Positions 17,537 through 31,496 are shown, counted from the stretch's first letter. The stretch is DNA of 44,354 bases from Thiorhodococcus mannitoliphagus (GCF_010915725.1 NZ_JAAIJR010000038.1:1-44354); one strand, 5' to 3'. A program made the numbers and translations. The notes: a model not told the origin generated them from the sequence alone.

Positions 17537-18025
17537 TCAACCACGAAGCCGTAGGCGTCGGAGCACATCTCTCCGCGAATGATGTCGATTTCCCAGCCAG
17601 ATCAGGCCGGCCGTATCCTCAGGCTTCAGAAGCTTCCTGAGCGCCTCCTTGCGCTTGATCGCCTGAAAGAACTCCGCGTGAGACTGCACCACGTCGGCGA
17701 ACTCAAACCCCAGGTCAAGCTCTGAAAGCCACAGCGCCGCCTGGTCGGCACGAAACTCGCCTGCGGCCAACTGCACGTCGAGCAGCCAGTTATCAAGATC
17801 GTCCGGTTGCGGCCCCTCTCGGTACAGCAAAAACTTCTGCTCCGGTTCTTCCCGCAGGATGCGGTACTTCAGGCCGTACTCGTTGTTCTTGACTTCGAGT
17901 TTCTCGATGCCCGGCAGCGTCAGCGCATCGAAGTCGCCGCGCAGCTCCTCCTTGGTGTCGTCCGACAAGACGATGCGGTGTCGCTCGAAGAGCTTGGTCA
18001 GTGCCTGGGCGACGCGATTGTCCAA
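17537..18025 (-). pseudogene. pglZ: 5' fragment of BREX-type alkaline phosphatase gene pglZ
   Basis: About 162 codons. Residues 1 to about 141 look like the N-terminus of type-1 BREX PglZ: RHRIVLSDDTKEELRGDF, LEVKNNEYGLKYRILREEPEQ, KFLLYREGPQPDDLDNWLLD, LAAGEFRADQAALWLSELDLG and KRKEALRKLLKPEDTAG. Whole PglZ proteins are usually above 800 residues, so the catalytic phosphatase part is missing. The last 20 residues (GNRHHSRRDVLRRLRLRG) are unrelated and out of frame with anything recognisable. A second short frame (WEIDIIRGEMCSDAYGFVVD) continues across the junction and is unassigned. The TTG start lies two bases after the stop of the DUF262 gene, so the two were probably co-transcribed. The 3' side runs into repeat copy C. 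Confidence 0.72.
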
Positions 18026-18027
18026 AA

Positions 18028-19749
18028 CTAGCCTCCAAAGTCGATTCTCCAGATACCGGCGGCGATGTTGGCCAGTTGTTGTTGCCTGGATTCAATTTTT
18101 TGTTCATCCCAGCGATCATAGTGCTCAGCAATGGCCTTCGTGATGTGGAAACCACTGTCTTGGTAGATCAGTCGTTTTGCGGCGTAATCGCGATTACCCA
18201 GATCGCGATTCCGGTTCGTCTCCAGCGGTGTCATGTTGCCGATCCGATAGATCAAGCGATCCTGTTTTGCCTCTTCGAGATGCGACCAAGCGTCGGATGG
18301 CGACTCAGGCAGGATGTGCTCAAGATTGTACGTGGCGCTTTCAAAATCGAAATCTTGCCCAGATCGCTGACGCTCGATCTCGAAGAAGATATAGCGAACG
18401 ACTTTCTTGTTCCGGCTGTTCGTCGTCCGCAGTTCCTTCTCGGTGAATGCGGATTTGAACTGGGCGTCGTCGGGATAAATCTCTCGCAGTGAGGCGATCA
18501 CCTCATGGACATGGATGAGGGTTCCGTTGGACACCTTCCAGGCGATGTCGTTATAGAGGCGCTCCTGCTCATGGGTTTGGAGATTGCAGATCACGTTGTA
18601 ACGGAACGACACGACCGCGATGGCGGTCAGAATGCGCGTGAATGCACTCCGCTCAACTTCATGGAACCTGGCATGACACGCCATGAGCATTGCCAGCGGC
18701 TGGCGGACATTGAACATCGAGAGCTGTGCAAGGGCCTGCTTCTCTTCGCGGTTCCAGGAGGCGTCTTGTGGGTCACGTAAAGCGGCATAGACGGATGCCG
18801 ATTGATCGAGATCGCGCAGAAGCTGAAACGCGGCCTCCCGACTCGTAATCCGCTTGCGGATCGTCTTGAACAGATCGGACTTGCGCACCAGCTTGTGACG
18901 GCTGTTCCAAAAGACCCGCAGAAACTCCGGAAAGCTCTCGCTGCCGAGCAACCCAACGATGCGTTCCCAACGCTCCTCTAGAGATTTGAGTTCGGTTTCA
19001 TGGGTGTTCGGCGTACTGACGACCGAAAACAGGTAATTCTTGAGCAGATCGGTCGCCGACAGCCGGACCCCACGGGCATTGAGCGTTTCAAAGACCTTGA
19101 AGGCATTGAGTTCGTCGGTGACGGTGATCACCGTGAAGAAGAGTTGATCGACCAACTGATCGAGAAAGCCGGCCAGCTCTCGGCCACTCGTGGCGGTCAT
19201 GCCCACATAGGCTTTGATCCGCTCCTTGAACCAATGAAACGCCTTGCGCAATTGATGCTCAGAGGCGTTCAGACCGCGCTGCGGCAGTTTTTCGAGCGGA
19301 ACCAGATAGGTCTGATAGAAGCGGTTGTTATGGCGATTCAGTTCCAGTTTGGAACGCGGCACCAGGCTGACCGGATCGAGATAGCCGATATAGCTGTTTT
19401 GGAGCTGCTCCTTGCGCTTGGCATTGTTCTCCGGGTCGAGCTTGGCGGCCACCAGATCCTGAAGAGACCCCAGCGCCGCCAGGATCATGATGCTGAGCGT
19501 GGTCAGGCGCTGCTGTCCATCGATGATGTCGAACTCCTTGCTGTTCGAGGATTGCAGCACCAGGTATCCCATGTAGTGTGACGACTCTCCGTCCTCCTCG
19601 AACAGGGCCAGAATGTCCTGCCACAGATCGTCCCATTCATCCTCGCTCCAGGAATAATCACGCTGAAAGGGCGGCACGCGATAACTCAATCCGTTGCCCA
19701 ATAATTGGCGAAACGTCGAGTTGGTGGTGTTGAAGTTCAGGGTTGCCAT
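18028..19749 (-). CDS. DUF262/DUF1524 (GmrSD-like) protein, probable phage-defence nuclease
   Basis: About 573 residues, full length for single-chain GmrSD-type proteins. The N-terminal DUF262 domain has YRVPPFQRDYSW (about 23-34) and the nucleotide-handling motif DIIDGQQRLTTL (about 74-85). The middle is helical (FKVFETLNARGVRLSATDLLKNYLF, typical of the family). The C-terminal DUF1524 His-Me finger/HNH region reads NLEHILPESPSDAW, IGNMTPLETNRNRDLGNRDYAAK, with the expected H, N and K residues. Known relatives cut modified phage DNA or occur as accessory genes in BREX and related islands. Here it is co-directional with a broken pglZ (two bases apart) and a VapC remnant. ATG at 19749 is preferred over the adjacent GTG. 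No inactivating change is visible. Confidence 0.85.
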   Translation of the reverse strand: MATLNFNTTNSTFRQLLGNGLSYRVPPFQRDYSWSEDEWDDLWQDILALFEEDGESSHYMGYLVLQSSNSKEFDIIDGQQRLTTLSIMILAALGSLQDLVAAKLDPENNAKRKEQLQNSYIGYLDPVSLVPRSKLELNRHNNRFYQTYLVPLEKLPQRGLNASEHQLRKAFHWFKERIKAYVGMTATSGRELAGFLDQLVDQLFFTVITVTDELNAFKVFETLNARGVRLSATDLLKNYLFSVVSTPNTHETELKSLEERWERIVGLLGSESFPEFLRVFWNSRHKLVRKSDLFKTIRKRITSREAAFQLLRDLDQSASVYAALRDPQDASWNREEKQALAQLSMFNVRQPLAMLMACHARFHEVERSAFTRILTAIAVVSFRYNVICNLQTHEQERLYNDIAWKVSNGTLIHVHEVIASLREIYPDDAQFKSAFTEKELRTTNSRNKKVVRYIFFEIERQRSGQDFDFESATYNLEHILPESPSDAWSHLEEAKQDRLIYRIGNMTPLETNRNRDLGNRDYAAKRLIYQDSGFHITKAIAEHYDRWDEQKIESRQQQLANIAAGIWRIDFGG

Positions 19750-19767
19750 CACGATTGAATCTCTGAA

Positions 19768-20025
19768 TCACCATATTCGGGAGACACCATAAGCATCGAA
19801 ATTCTCGTCGCAGCTCACCAGCGGTATCTCTTCGGCCATCGACGGCGCGATCAGTAGATGCTCGAACGGATCCCGATGATGGAAAGGCAAGTCGGTCAAC
19901 TGCGCGGTATGCCGGGGCGTAATCGGCAATATCCCGAACGCGTTGGTCGCCAATTCCCGCTCTATGAATTGGGCGTAGGGTTCCGGCAACGCATACTTAC
20001 CCAGACTGATCTTGATGGCGATTTC
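19768..20025 (-). pseudogene. 3' fragment of a VapC-type PIN-domain toxin
   Basis: About 86 codons read [60 protein letters not shown] and LVSCDENFDAYGVSRIW. This is the C-terminal two-thirds of a PIN-domain ribonuclease toxin, including the conserved HRDPFD-like motif (HHRDPFEHLLIA) and the final aspartate pair. The first strand with the initial catalytic Asp is missing; the frame runs straight into the 3' end of bioA with a one-base overlap of stops. No VapB antitoxin is seen. A deletion joining bioA to the middle of a toxin gene explains the structure. It lies 18 bases before the DUF262 start. Confidence 0.72.
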
Positions 20026-21305
20026 TAAGAAGCCCCGACCACTGCGCGAACCGCGCCGCAAAGGTGCTCGAGCTGGGCGTCCGTGATGACATAGGGCGGC
20101 ATCAGGTAGATGAGCCGACCAAAGGGTCGCACCCAAACACCACGCTCGACGAAGCGGCGCTGAATCTCGCGCATCCCAACCGGCTGCTCCATCTCGACCA
20201 CTCCGATCCCGCCGAGGACGCGGACATCCGCGACGCCATCGGCGCCACGACAAGGCTCGAGACCGGCCGCCATGATGCGGGCCAGCCGCTGGATATTGGC
20301 CTGCCAGTCGCCAGATAGCAGCAGCTCGATGCTGGCGTTCGCAATGGCGCAGGCCAGCGGATTGCCCATGAAGGTCGGGCCATGCATGAAGACGCCCGGC
20401 TCGCCCGAGGAGATGGTGTCGGCCACGCGGCGCGAGGCCAAGGTCGCCGCGAGGGTGAGATAGCCACCCGTCAGGGCCTTGCCGAGGGTCATGATGTCCG
20501 GGGCGATGTCGGCGTGCTCGCAGGCGAAGAGACGACCGGTGCGGCCGAAGCCGGTCGCGATCTCGTCGGCAATCAGGAGTACATCGAAGCCATCGCACAG
20601 CGCGCGGACCTGACTCAGATATTCCGCGCTGTAGAAGCGCATCCCGCCCGCCCCCTGGACGATGGGCTCGAGAATGACGGCCGCCAGTTCCCGATGATGG
20701 CGCTCGATCAGCGCCGTGAAGGCGCCGATATCCTCCGCGGCGCAGGCGGTGCCAAATCTGGATGTCGGCGCCGGGGCGAAGACCTGCTGCGGCAGGACGC
20801 GGCTGAAGAGATGATGCATCCCCGTTACAGGATCACAGACCGACATGGCTGCGAAGGTGTCGCCGTGGTAGCCGGAGCGGATCGTCATCAAGCGATGCTT
20901 CTCTGGGCGCCCGGAGGAGATCCAGAACTGCAAGGCCATCTTGATCGCGACCTCGACGGACACCGAGCCAGAGTCGCAGAGGAAAACGGACTCAAGCGGC
21001 TCGGGCGAGAGGTCGACCAGCGACTTGACCAGCCGCATCGCCGGCGCATGGGTCAGCCCGCCAAACATGACATGCGACATGACATCCAGCTGCTCGCGCG
21101 CCGCCTGGTTGAGTACCGGATGGTTGTAGCCATGGATGGCGCACCACCAGGAGGCCATGCCGTCGATCAGCACGCGCCCGTCCATCAGTTCCAGTTCGCA
21201 GCCTCTAGCCGCCTTTACCGGATAGACGGGGTCACGGTCGATGGTGGACGTATAGGGATGCCAGGCATGCGCCTGGTCGATGGATAGGATCTCGTCGCTC
21301 TTCAC
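20025..21305 (-). CDS. bioA: adenosylmethionine-8-amino-7-oxononanoate aminotransferase
   Basis: About 426 residues, matching the usual length. It transfers an amino group from S-adenosylmethionine to KAPA to give DAPA in biotin synthesis, using PLP. Visible are AWHPYTS near the N-terminus, [16 protein letters not shown], the aminotransferase class III signature [40 protein letters not shown] with the PLP lysine in LGKALTGG, and [14 protein letters not shown]. The GTG at 21305 places HPYTS at residues 16-20 as in characterised BioA proteins; the frame also has an ATG at 21359. Its last codons overlap the broken vapC gene, so the C-terminal residues may be altered. No other bio gene is in the window. 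Confidence 0.9.
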   Translation of the reverse strand: MKSDEILSIDQAHAWHPYTSTIDRDPVYPVKAARGCELELMDGRVLIDGMASWWCAIHGYNHPVLNQAAREQLDVMSHVMFGGLTHAPAMRLVKSLVDLSPEPLESVFLCDSGSVSVEVAIKMALQFWISSGRPEKHRLMTIRSGYHGDTFAAMSVCDPVTGMHHLFSRVLPQQVFAPAPTSRFGTACAAEDIGAFTALIERHHRELAAVILEPIVQGAGGMRFYSAEYLSQVRALCDGFDVLLIADEIATGFGRTGRLFACEHADIAPDIMTLGKALTGGYLTLAATLASRRVADTISSGEPGVFMHGPTFMGNPLACAIANASIELLLSGDWQANIQRLARIMAAGLEPCRGADGVADVRVLGGIGVVEMEQPVGMREIQRRFVERGVWVRPFGRLIYLMPPYVITDAQLEHLCGAVRAVVGAS

Positions 21306-21477
21306 TCGCTCACTCAATCCGGCCAGAAGTCGGCGGACATCAGGTCTGCAAGGCTCCATGGACAGGCTTTGGCAAAGGCCGCCTCGTCGCCGTGCAATTT
21401 CAGGTAATCGCGCGAGGCCCGAGCCGATCAGCCGCTCACCGAGAAAGCGCTAGGCTGGCGGCTGGCAACCGCCAAGC

Positions 21478-22913
21478 TCACAGATGACTGCGGCTATCGA
21501 TCTCGCTCAATGACACCCCATGCAGGATGCGTTTGATGATCTCGACACAGTCTTCCTCGAGATCAGACTCCTTGCCGCGCCGCGCCGCGTTGAAGAACTT
21601 GGCGAGCGTGCGCTGCTCCTGAGCAGACAGCTCTTCCGTGAAGCCGTGCTTGACGACATCCTTTTCGGGAACCCTGTCAGGCGCGTCCTCGTCGGCAGCT
21701 TGACGCCCATGCGCCCAATTCATCGCCCTAGCGCAATAGAGCACGATGCGATCGAGCAGAACAAAGGGAAAACGCGGATTCGACACCGGTCCGATGGTGA
21801 AGACGTGGGTATTGGGGGCGCGCTCGATGTTGAGCTTCGCCAGGGCCTTACCACCCATGACACCGAGGAAACCGCCAGTGGCCGCACCGAGCAGCGCCCC
21901 GGTGCCAAGCGAATGTCCCGCGGTCGCGAGATCCAGGGTGACACCAGAGGCCGCGCCAGCGGCCATACCGACCACGGCGAGCTGCCGCCGCGAGAGCCCC
22001 AGTGCTTGGCCCACCTCCTCTGACAGTAAGTCCTGACCGAGCAGTGAGTCGGACTTCACATTCCAGACGTTGTGGCGAAAATGAGCGCGGATCTGCTCCT
22101 GCGCGTCTCTCTCAAGCCTGCGCAGTCCGTCCTCGAACTCTGCGGTAATTTCCTCCCTGACCCGATCCCGTCCGCTCTGAAAGATCACCTTGCCGCTCTT
22201 GACCGTCTTGGACGCCTTGAAGGAGAGCGCGTCCTTGAGAAGCGTGATGATGGTGCCGACGGCCTGATCGGTGCGGCGCTCCCAGTCACGCTCAAAGGCG
22301 TCCACCGCTTCCTCCACCTGCGGCTCCCAGCGCTGGTCGATGGCCTTTAGCGCATTCAGCAAACGAATGCGCTCGGCATAGGTCGCCCGATGGGCGTTGA
22401 AATCGCGAATCGAGTTGAACGCCTTGCTCAGGGCATCCTGCCAGAGGCTCATGTGGCGATTCTGATTACTCAAATTGTTGAGGATCGCCATGCGCGGGCG
22501 CGCGGTGAGCCGCAGCAACTCGATCTCGACCCTGTCCTTCTCCTTGATGCGCTTGGAGCCATCGACGACCAAGATGATCCCGGCACCATCGGCGACCGGT
22601 TCAAGGAGCGCGACATCGTGCGCGTAAAGCGGATCGGCCCGGTGCGCCTTGACGAAGGACTTGGCCAGGTCGCGCTCGTTCTCGTTCGCTTGGAACCACT
22701 CTAGAATGGCATTGGGATTCTGAAAGCCGGGCGTATCGATGAACTCGATAACGGTGCGGCCATCGATCACCACCGGATAGACATCGGAAGCGGTCGTGGT
22801 GCCCGCACGCTTGTCGATCGCGATGCAGTCATTCTCAGTCAAAGTGGCCACTACGGAGGACTTCCCGGCGTTAGGGTGCCCCATGATGGCCAGTCGCGGT
22901 ATCTTCGCCGCCA

Positions 22914-22914
<1 letters not shown>
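21478..22914 (-). CDS. DUF3482 domain GTPase, partner of the DUF2868 membrane protein
   Basis: About 478 residues. The N-terminal G domain has a P-loop GHPNAGKSS (residues 12-20), the DxPG-type switch FIDTPGFQNP and a G4-like LNNLSNQN rather than NKxD. The middle part is helical (about 170-310). A glycine/alanine-rich hydrophobic stretch (VVGMAAGAASGVTLDLATAGHSLGTGALLGAATGGFLGVMGGKAL, about 318-362) is typical of DUF3482 and may insert in membrane. These proteins occur next to DUF2868 membrane proteins; their role is not established. The ATG overlaps the stop of the DUF2868 gene (TGATG), so the pair is co-translated. The unusual G4 motif makes guanine specificity uncertain. Confidence 0.85.
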
Positions 22915-26024
<3,110 letters not shown>

Positions 26025-26457
26025 AGCTGATGCCTTGTTCTTAAACCTGAGTTTGAGGCCGAGCGCGGGATGCGCAGCAAGAATGGGAATAGTCCCACAG
26101 TCGAGGCATCAATTCATCGGCCGGCGTTGCGGCGCCAGGCATACGCGATCGCGCAGGAATGGGTCCACCCCAAGCGGTTCGACAACCTAAGGAGAACCAG
26201 ACCACGCTAGGACGGGAAGCGGCCTTGATCATCGTTCGGTCCAGCTGCTGGCCATCCTTGCGTAGTCAGGGCTTCCAGCCCTGATTCTGTCAGGCCAAGA
26301 TGGCCTGACGACGCATGCGTTGGCCGACTTGGGCGAAGGGATGATCGAGGCCCGGGAAGCGATGTCGATCAACACAGAAGTCGCCTAGTCGCCGCCGGAA
26401 GCGGCTTTGACACGCCTTTGGCGCACCTATCCCTGTGCGCCGACAACAGGGAAGCAG
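26025..26457. other. intergenic region with two adjacent palindromes between purA and the DUF2868 gene
   Basis: No gene is recognised. TCAGGGC/GCCCTGA (26266-26284) and GTCAGGCCA/TGGCCTGAC (26289-26309) form two neighbouring hairpins that look like a REP-type pair. A further stem GGCGCAC/GTGCGCC (26420-26441) lies 17 bases after the purA stop and may help end that transcript, although no T-run follows it. Confidence 0.5.
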
Positions 26458-27756
<1,299 letters not shown>

Positions 27757-27781
27757 TCAGGTTTCCTAGTTCAGTGTCTAT

Positions 27782-28969
27782 TCAGTCGATGTTCTCAAGC
27801 TCCCAGCGCCCGTCCCGCTCCACCAGCGCCTGCTGGCAGCCGAGCTGGCCTGGGTCTTGGTCGAGTCCGGGGAGCGCATTGATCACGCGTCGACCTGCGG
27901 TGCGCAGCTGCTCGACGGCCTCGCGCAGCGAGGGATCGGCCGACCAGGGCGCGTAGACCGCTGTGCTGCTGTGGTAGCGCTCCTCAAGCCCAGAGCAGTG
28001 ACGCAAGAGCCCCTTCAGATCGGTGCTAAAGCCAACAGCGGGACGCGCGCGACCGAAAACTTGGCCGATATCGTCGTAGCGACCACCACGGGCAATCTCC
28101 AATCCCCAGTCAGGAACGAATGCAGCGAAGACGACCCCCGTCTTGTAGCGGTAGCCGCGTAGCTCGGCCAGATCGTAGTGAAAGGAGTGCTCGGGCAGCC
28201 AGCGGCCAAGCTCGTCCGCGAGCGCATGGAGGTAATCGAGCGCCTCCCGCACCTGGGCGTCCGCCCCACGCAGCAGCGTGTCCGCCTGCTTCAGGGCGTC
28301 CGCGCCGTTGAGTTCGGCAAGCGCCCGCAGCATGTCGGCGGGCGCACCCGTGATCCCAAAGCCGTCGATCAATGCCTCGATCTCGGGGAGCGCCTTCCGC
28401 TGCAGGGCGCCGAAAAGCGCGTGCTCCTGTGCGGCATCGAGCCTCGCCTGCCGTGCCAAGCCGCGATAGATCCCGACATGACCCAAATCGAGATAGCACT
28501 CGCCGATGCCGGCGGTCTGCAAGGTCAAGAGGGTCAAGCGCAGAATCTCGGTATCGCTCTCGATTCCCGAGTGACCGTAGATCTCCGCTCCGATCTGCAG
28601 CGGACTGCGGCTGCCGCCGAAACCGTCAGGCATGGTGTGCAGCACCGTCCCGAGATAACAGAGCCGCGTTGCCGTCTCCCGCCTGAGATGATGCGCGTCC
28701 ATCCGCGCCACTTGCGGCGTCATGTCCGCGCGCACACCCAGCAGCTTGCCGGAGAGCTGATCCGTCAGTTTAAAGGTCTGGAGGTCGAGATCCTGACCGG
28801 TGCCGGTGAGCAGGGAATCCAGATAGTCGATGAACGGGGGAATGACCATCTCATAGCCCCAGCTCGCGTAGAGGTCGAGCAATTCGCGCCTCAGGGACTC
28901 GATCACCCGAGCTTGTGGAGGCAGCACCTCTTCGATGCCGGCTGGTAACAGCCACCGTTCCTCATTCAT
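27782..28969 (-). CDS. hisZ: ATP phosphoribosyltransferase regulatory subunit
   Basis: About 395 residues resembling a class II histidyl-tRNA synthetase core: MVIPPFIDYLDSLLTGTGQDLDLQTFKL, LGVRADMTPQVARMDAH (the motif-2-like loop), and a late GLEIARGGRYDDI. HisZ lacks aminoacylation and instead forms a complex with the short form of HisG, catalysing and regulating the first step of histidine synthesis. It is distinguished from HisS by the purA-hflKC context and by lacking an anticodon-binding domain. The ATG at 28969 starts nine bases after the stop of the small DUF2065 gene. Confidence 0.92.
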   Translation of the reverse strand: MNEERWLLPAGIEEVLPPQARVIESLRRELLDLYASWGYEMVIPPFIDYLDSLLTGTGQDLDLQTFKLTDQLSGKLLGVRADMTPQVARMDAHHLRRETATRLCYLGTVLHTMPDGFGGSRSPLQIGAEIYGHSGIESDTEILRLTLLTLQTAGIGECYLDLGHVGIYRGLARQARLDAAQEHALFGALQRKALPEIEALIDGFGITGAPADMLRALAELNGADALKQADTLLRGADAQVREALDYLHALADELGRWLPEHSFHYDLAELRGYRYKTGVVFAAFVPDWGLEIARGGRYDDIGQVFGRARPAVGFSTDLKGLLRHCSGLEERYHSSTAVYAPWSADPSLREAVEQLRTAGRRVINALPGLDQDPGQLGCQQALVERDGRWELENID

Positions 28970-28978
28970 GGATATTCT

Positions 28979-29161
28979 TCAATTAACGAGATAGAGCAGG
29001 CCGACGCCGAGGAGCATGCTGAGCAAGCCACCGATTCTGAGTGGCCGCTCGCCCTCGAGCGCCATCATCGCGAGGATGCGACGGAAGGTGCCGGGGCTGA
29101 GAAAGGGCCAAATACCCTCGATGACGAGCATGAGCGCAAAGGCAACTAAGATATCGTTCAC
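28979..29161 (-). CDS. DUF2065 (YjeT-like) small inner-membrane protein
   Basis: 60 residues with two hydrophobic helices (ILVAFALMLVIEGIWPFLSP and IGGLLSMLLGVGLLYLVN) separated by a basic loop (GTFRRILAMMALEGERPLR). It matches the YjeT/DUF2065 family commonly found between hflC and hisZ or purA. The function is not known. It starts with GTG at 29161; the binding site is weak. It is separated from hflC by a terminator, so it probably begins the hisZ-purA transcript. Confidence 0.85.
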   Translation of the reverse strand: MNDILVAFALMLVIEGIWPFLSPGTFRRILAMMALEGERPLRIGGLLSMLLGVGLLYLVN

Positions 29162-29287
29162 GATTTAGCGCAAGTCCAGACGGGTGATCGATCACGAGTC
29201 CCGATGCATCAAGGCGCAGACAGCCAAAGCGCGCTATCTTTTCAAACCGCAGTCGCTTTGTCCAACCAATAGCATCGCCCCACAACG

Positions 29288-29308
29288 AAAAATCCCCTAA
29301 CGGGGATT
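29288..29308 (-). terminator. intrinsic terminator after hflC
   Basis: On the minus strand AATCCCC (29308-29302) pairs with GGGGATT (29297-29291) around a four-base loop, followed by a run of five T. It lies about 45 bases after the hflC stop and separates hflKC from DUF2065-hisZ-purA. Confidence 0.85.
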
Positions 29309-29352
29309 CTTCGTCGGTCCAACTGAGCGAGATGTGCTCGGAAGACGTTGAT

Positions 29353-30234
29353 TTAGGGCTGACCGCTGGCCTCGCGGAAGAATCGGAAGAACTCCGAATC
29401 AGGCTCGAGGACCATCATGTTGCCGCCCTCGCCCAGCGCGGTTCGATAGGCCTCGAGACTGCGGTAGAAGGCATAGAAACGGGGATCCTGGTTGTAAGCC
29501 TTGGCGTAGACCTCGGCCGATTTGGCGTCGCCTTCACCCCGAATCTCCTCCGACTCCTTATAGGCCTCGGCGATGATCACCGTGCGCTGACGATCCGCAT
29601 CGGCACGAATCCGTTCCGCGGCCTCACCACCCTTGGCCCGCAGATCTCTCGCCACGCGCTCACGCTCGGCACGCATACGCTGATAGACGGATTCACTGAC
29701 CTCGGGCGGCAGATCGATCTGCTTGACCCGCACGTCGATGACCTCGACGCCCAGGTCGCCTGCATTGGCGTTGACCTCCTTGGTCAGCAGCTCCATGAGG
29801 GCAAGGCGGTCATCCGTCACCACTTCTTGAATGGTCCGCTTACCGAACTCGTCACGCAGGCTGGTATTGATCCGCTCCGAGAGCAGGCGACTGGTCCGCG
29901 CGCTATTGCCCCCGGTGGAGCGCAAGAACTGAGCGGGACGCGCGATCCGCCACTTGGCGTAGGAGTCCACGATCACGTCCTTCTTCTCGACCGTCAAAAA
30001 GCGCTCCGGCTGAGAATCCAAGGTCTGGAGACGGCGGTCGAATTTCTTGATCTGGTTGAGCACCGGCACCCGGAAGTGAATCCCTGGATCGTACTGATCC
30101 GCCACGATCTCACCGAGACGGAGCTTCAGCGCAACCTCGTACTCTTGAACGGTAAAGGTGAATGCCGAGAAGAAGACGACAACGACCGCCAGGCCGATGG
30201 GTAACAGCGTCTTAATCAAAGTTGATCGATTCAT
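29353..30234 (-). CDS. hflC: HflC, modulator of the FtsH protease
   Basis: About 293 residues. One N-terminal membrane helix (TLIKTLLPIGLAVVVVFFSAFTF, about 8-30) is followed by the SPFH/band-7 domain (VQEYEVALKLRLGEI...) and a coiled-coil rich in RAERERVARDLRAKGGEAAERIRADADRQ. HflC and HflK form a large periplasmic-facing cage around FtsH and restrain its proteolysis. The ATG overlaps the hflK stop (TGATG), so the two are co-translated. Confidence 0.95.
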   Translation of the reverse strand: MNRSTLIKTLLPIGLAVVVVFFSAFTFTVQEYEVALKLRLGEIVADQYDPGIHFRVPVLNQIKKFDRRLQTLDSQPERFLTVEKKDVIVDSYAKWRIARPAQFLRSTGGNSARTSRLLSERINTSLRDEFGKRTIQEVVTDDRLALMELLTKEVNANAGDLGVEVIDVRVKQIDLPPEVSESVYQRMRAERERVARDLRAKGGEAAERIRADADRQRTVIIAEAYKESEEIRGEGDAKSAEVYAKAYNQDPRFYAFYRSLEAYRTALGEGGNMMVLEPDSEFFRFFREASGQP

Positions 30235-31406
30235 CAGCGCGACCCCCGTTGACGATCAACCGCGCGACGCGCCGGACTCTGGTCAGGAGGCGTCACCATG
30301 GTCGTGCTTGGGGTCGACGGCGACCGCATGCTCTCGGATTGGGTCTCTTTATGCTGCTTCATGAGTTGATCGATTGGGAGGTAGAGCAGGCTGTTGCCAC
30401 CTTCCTGAACGTCCAGGATGACCTTGCCGTTCTTGCTGAGCACGTCTTCCATGGTCTCCAGGTAGAGACGCTGCCCTGTCACCTCGGGGGCCTTGGTGTA
30501 CTCACCGAGTATCGCCGTGAAGCGCGAGGCCTCACCTTCAGACTCGGCGATGACCTGGTCGCGATAAGCCTTGGCGTCCGCCGTGATGCGCGCGGCTTTA
30601 CCGCGAGCGTTCGGAAGCACCTCGTTCGCGTATGCCTCGGCCTGGTTCTCCAGTCGCTCCTTATCCTCGCGCGCCTTGATGGCGTCATCGAAGGCGGCCT
30701 TGACCTGCTCGGGCGGCTTGGCTGGCTGCATGTTGACGCTCGTCGCCAGAAGCCCTGTCTTGTAGCGGTCCAGCAGCTTCTGGATGCGCTCCTTGATGGT
30801 GACGGCAACAGCGCCACGGCCTTCGGTCATGACAAAGTCCAACTTGCTTTGTCCGATCACGACACGAACCACGGTGACGGTCGCGTCGTTGAGCGTCCGC
30901 TCCGGATCTTGATCCTGGAACAGATAGTCGGCGGCGTCTTGGATGCGCGACTGCACCGTCAGCTCGACTTCCACGATGTTCTCATCCTGGGTGAGCATGG
31001 CGGCCTTGTGCGTCACGGTCGAGATCTCGTCGACGTTGACCTTGATGACGCGCTCGATCGGCATCGGCAGGTGCCAGTGCGGACCTGGACCCGTCGTATC
31101 AACGTAGCGGCCGAAGCGCATCACGACGCCACGCTCCGCAGGCTCGACGATGTAAATGCCGGTAGCCATCCAGATGACCAACAGGATGCCCACGATGACA
31201 CCCACGACCTTGGTGCTGAGCTGCCCGCCGCCGCCAAAACCGCCGCCTCCGGACCCACTGCCCGGGGGCTTCTTGCCTCCGAAGAGCCCACCAAGACGCT
31301 CTTGGAGCTTGCGCACGACCTCGTCGAGGTCTGGCGGCCCTTCTTCACCGCCGCCTTTCCCACTCCAAGGGTCTTTGTTACCGCCACCTGGCTCGTTCCA
31401 GGCCAT
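30234..31406 (-). CDS. hflK: HflK, modulator of the FtsH protease
   Basis: About 390 residues. A Gly/Pro-rich cytoplasmic leader (MAWNEPGGGNKDPWSGKGGG, typical of HflK) precedes one membrane helix (VVGVIVGILLVIWMATGIYIV, about 75-95), the SPFH domain beginning VEPAERGVVMRFGRYVDTTGPG, and a coiled-coil (AREDKERLENQAEAYANEVLP). It is followed directly by hflC. Unlike the usual single operon, a terminator and 260 bases lie between hflX and hflK, so hflKC probably has its own promoter. Confidence 0.95.
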   Translation of the reverse strand: MAWNEPGGGNKDPWSGKGGGEEGPPDLDEVVRKLQERLGGLFGGKKPPGSGSGGGGFGGGGQLSTKVVGVIVGILLVIWMATGIYIVEPAERGVVMRFGRYVDTTGPGPHWHLPMPIERVIKVNVDEISTVTHKAAMLTQDENIVEVELTVQSRIQDAADYLFQDQDPERTLNDATVTVVRVVIGQSKLDFVMTEGRGAVAVTIKERIQKLLDRYKTGLLATSVNMQPAKPPEQVKAAFDDAIKAREDKERLENQAEAYANEVLPNARGKAARITADAKAYRDQVIAESEGEASRFTAILGEYTKAPEVTGQRLYLETMEDVLSKNGKVILDVQEGGNSLLYLPIDQLMKQHKETQSESMRSPSTPSTTMVTPPDQSPARRAVDRQRGSR

Positions 31407-31496
31407 AGCTTCTCCGTCTGTCTGGTGAAATTCAGTAGTGGTTCGTCGAACCGACTCGACTTGACTCTACAAAAGCACTTCGTCGGTCGGATCGCG

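Noticed and set aside
17350-17568. 72-codon minus-strand frame starting MCSDAYGFVVDYLAEIL across the pglZ junction
   Set aside because: Its second half is the translated hexamer repeat; the first 35 residues resemble nothing I can name, so it is only mentioned as unassigned in the pglZ entry.
20382-21287. Plus-strand frame of about 300 codons opposite bioA
   Set aside because: bioA is unambiguous on the minus strand; the frame lacks recognisable structure.
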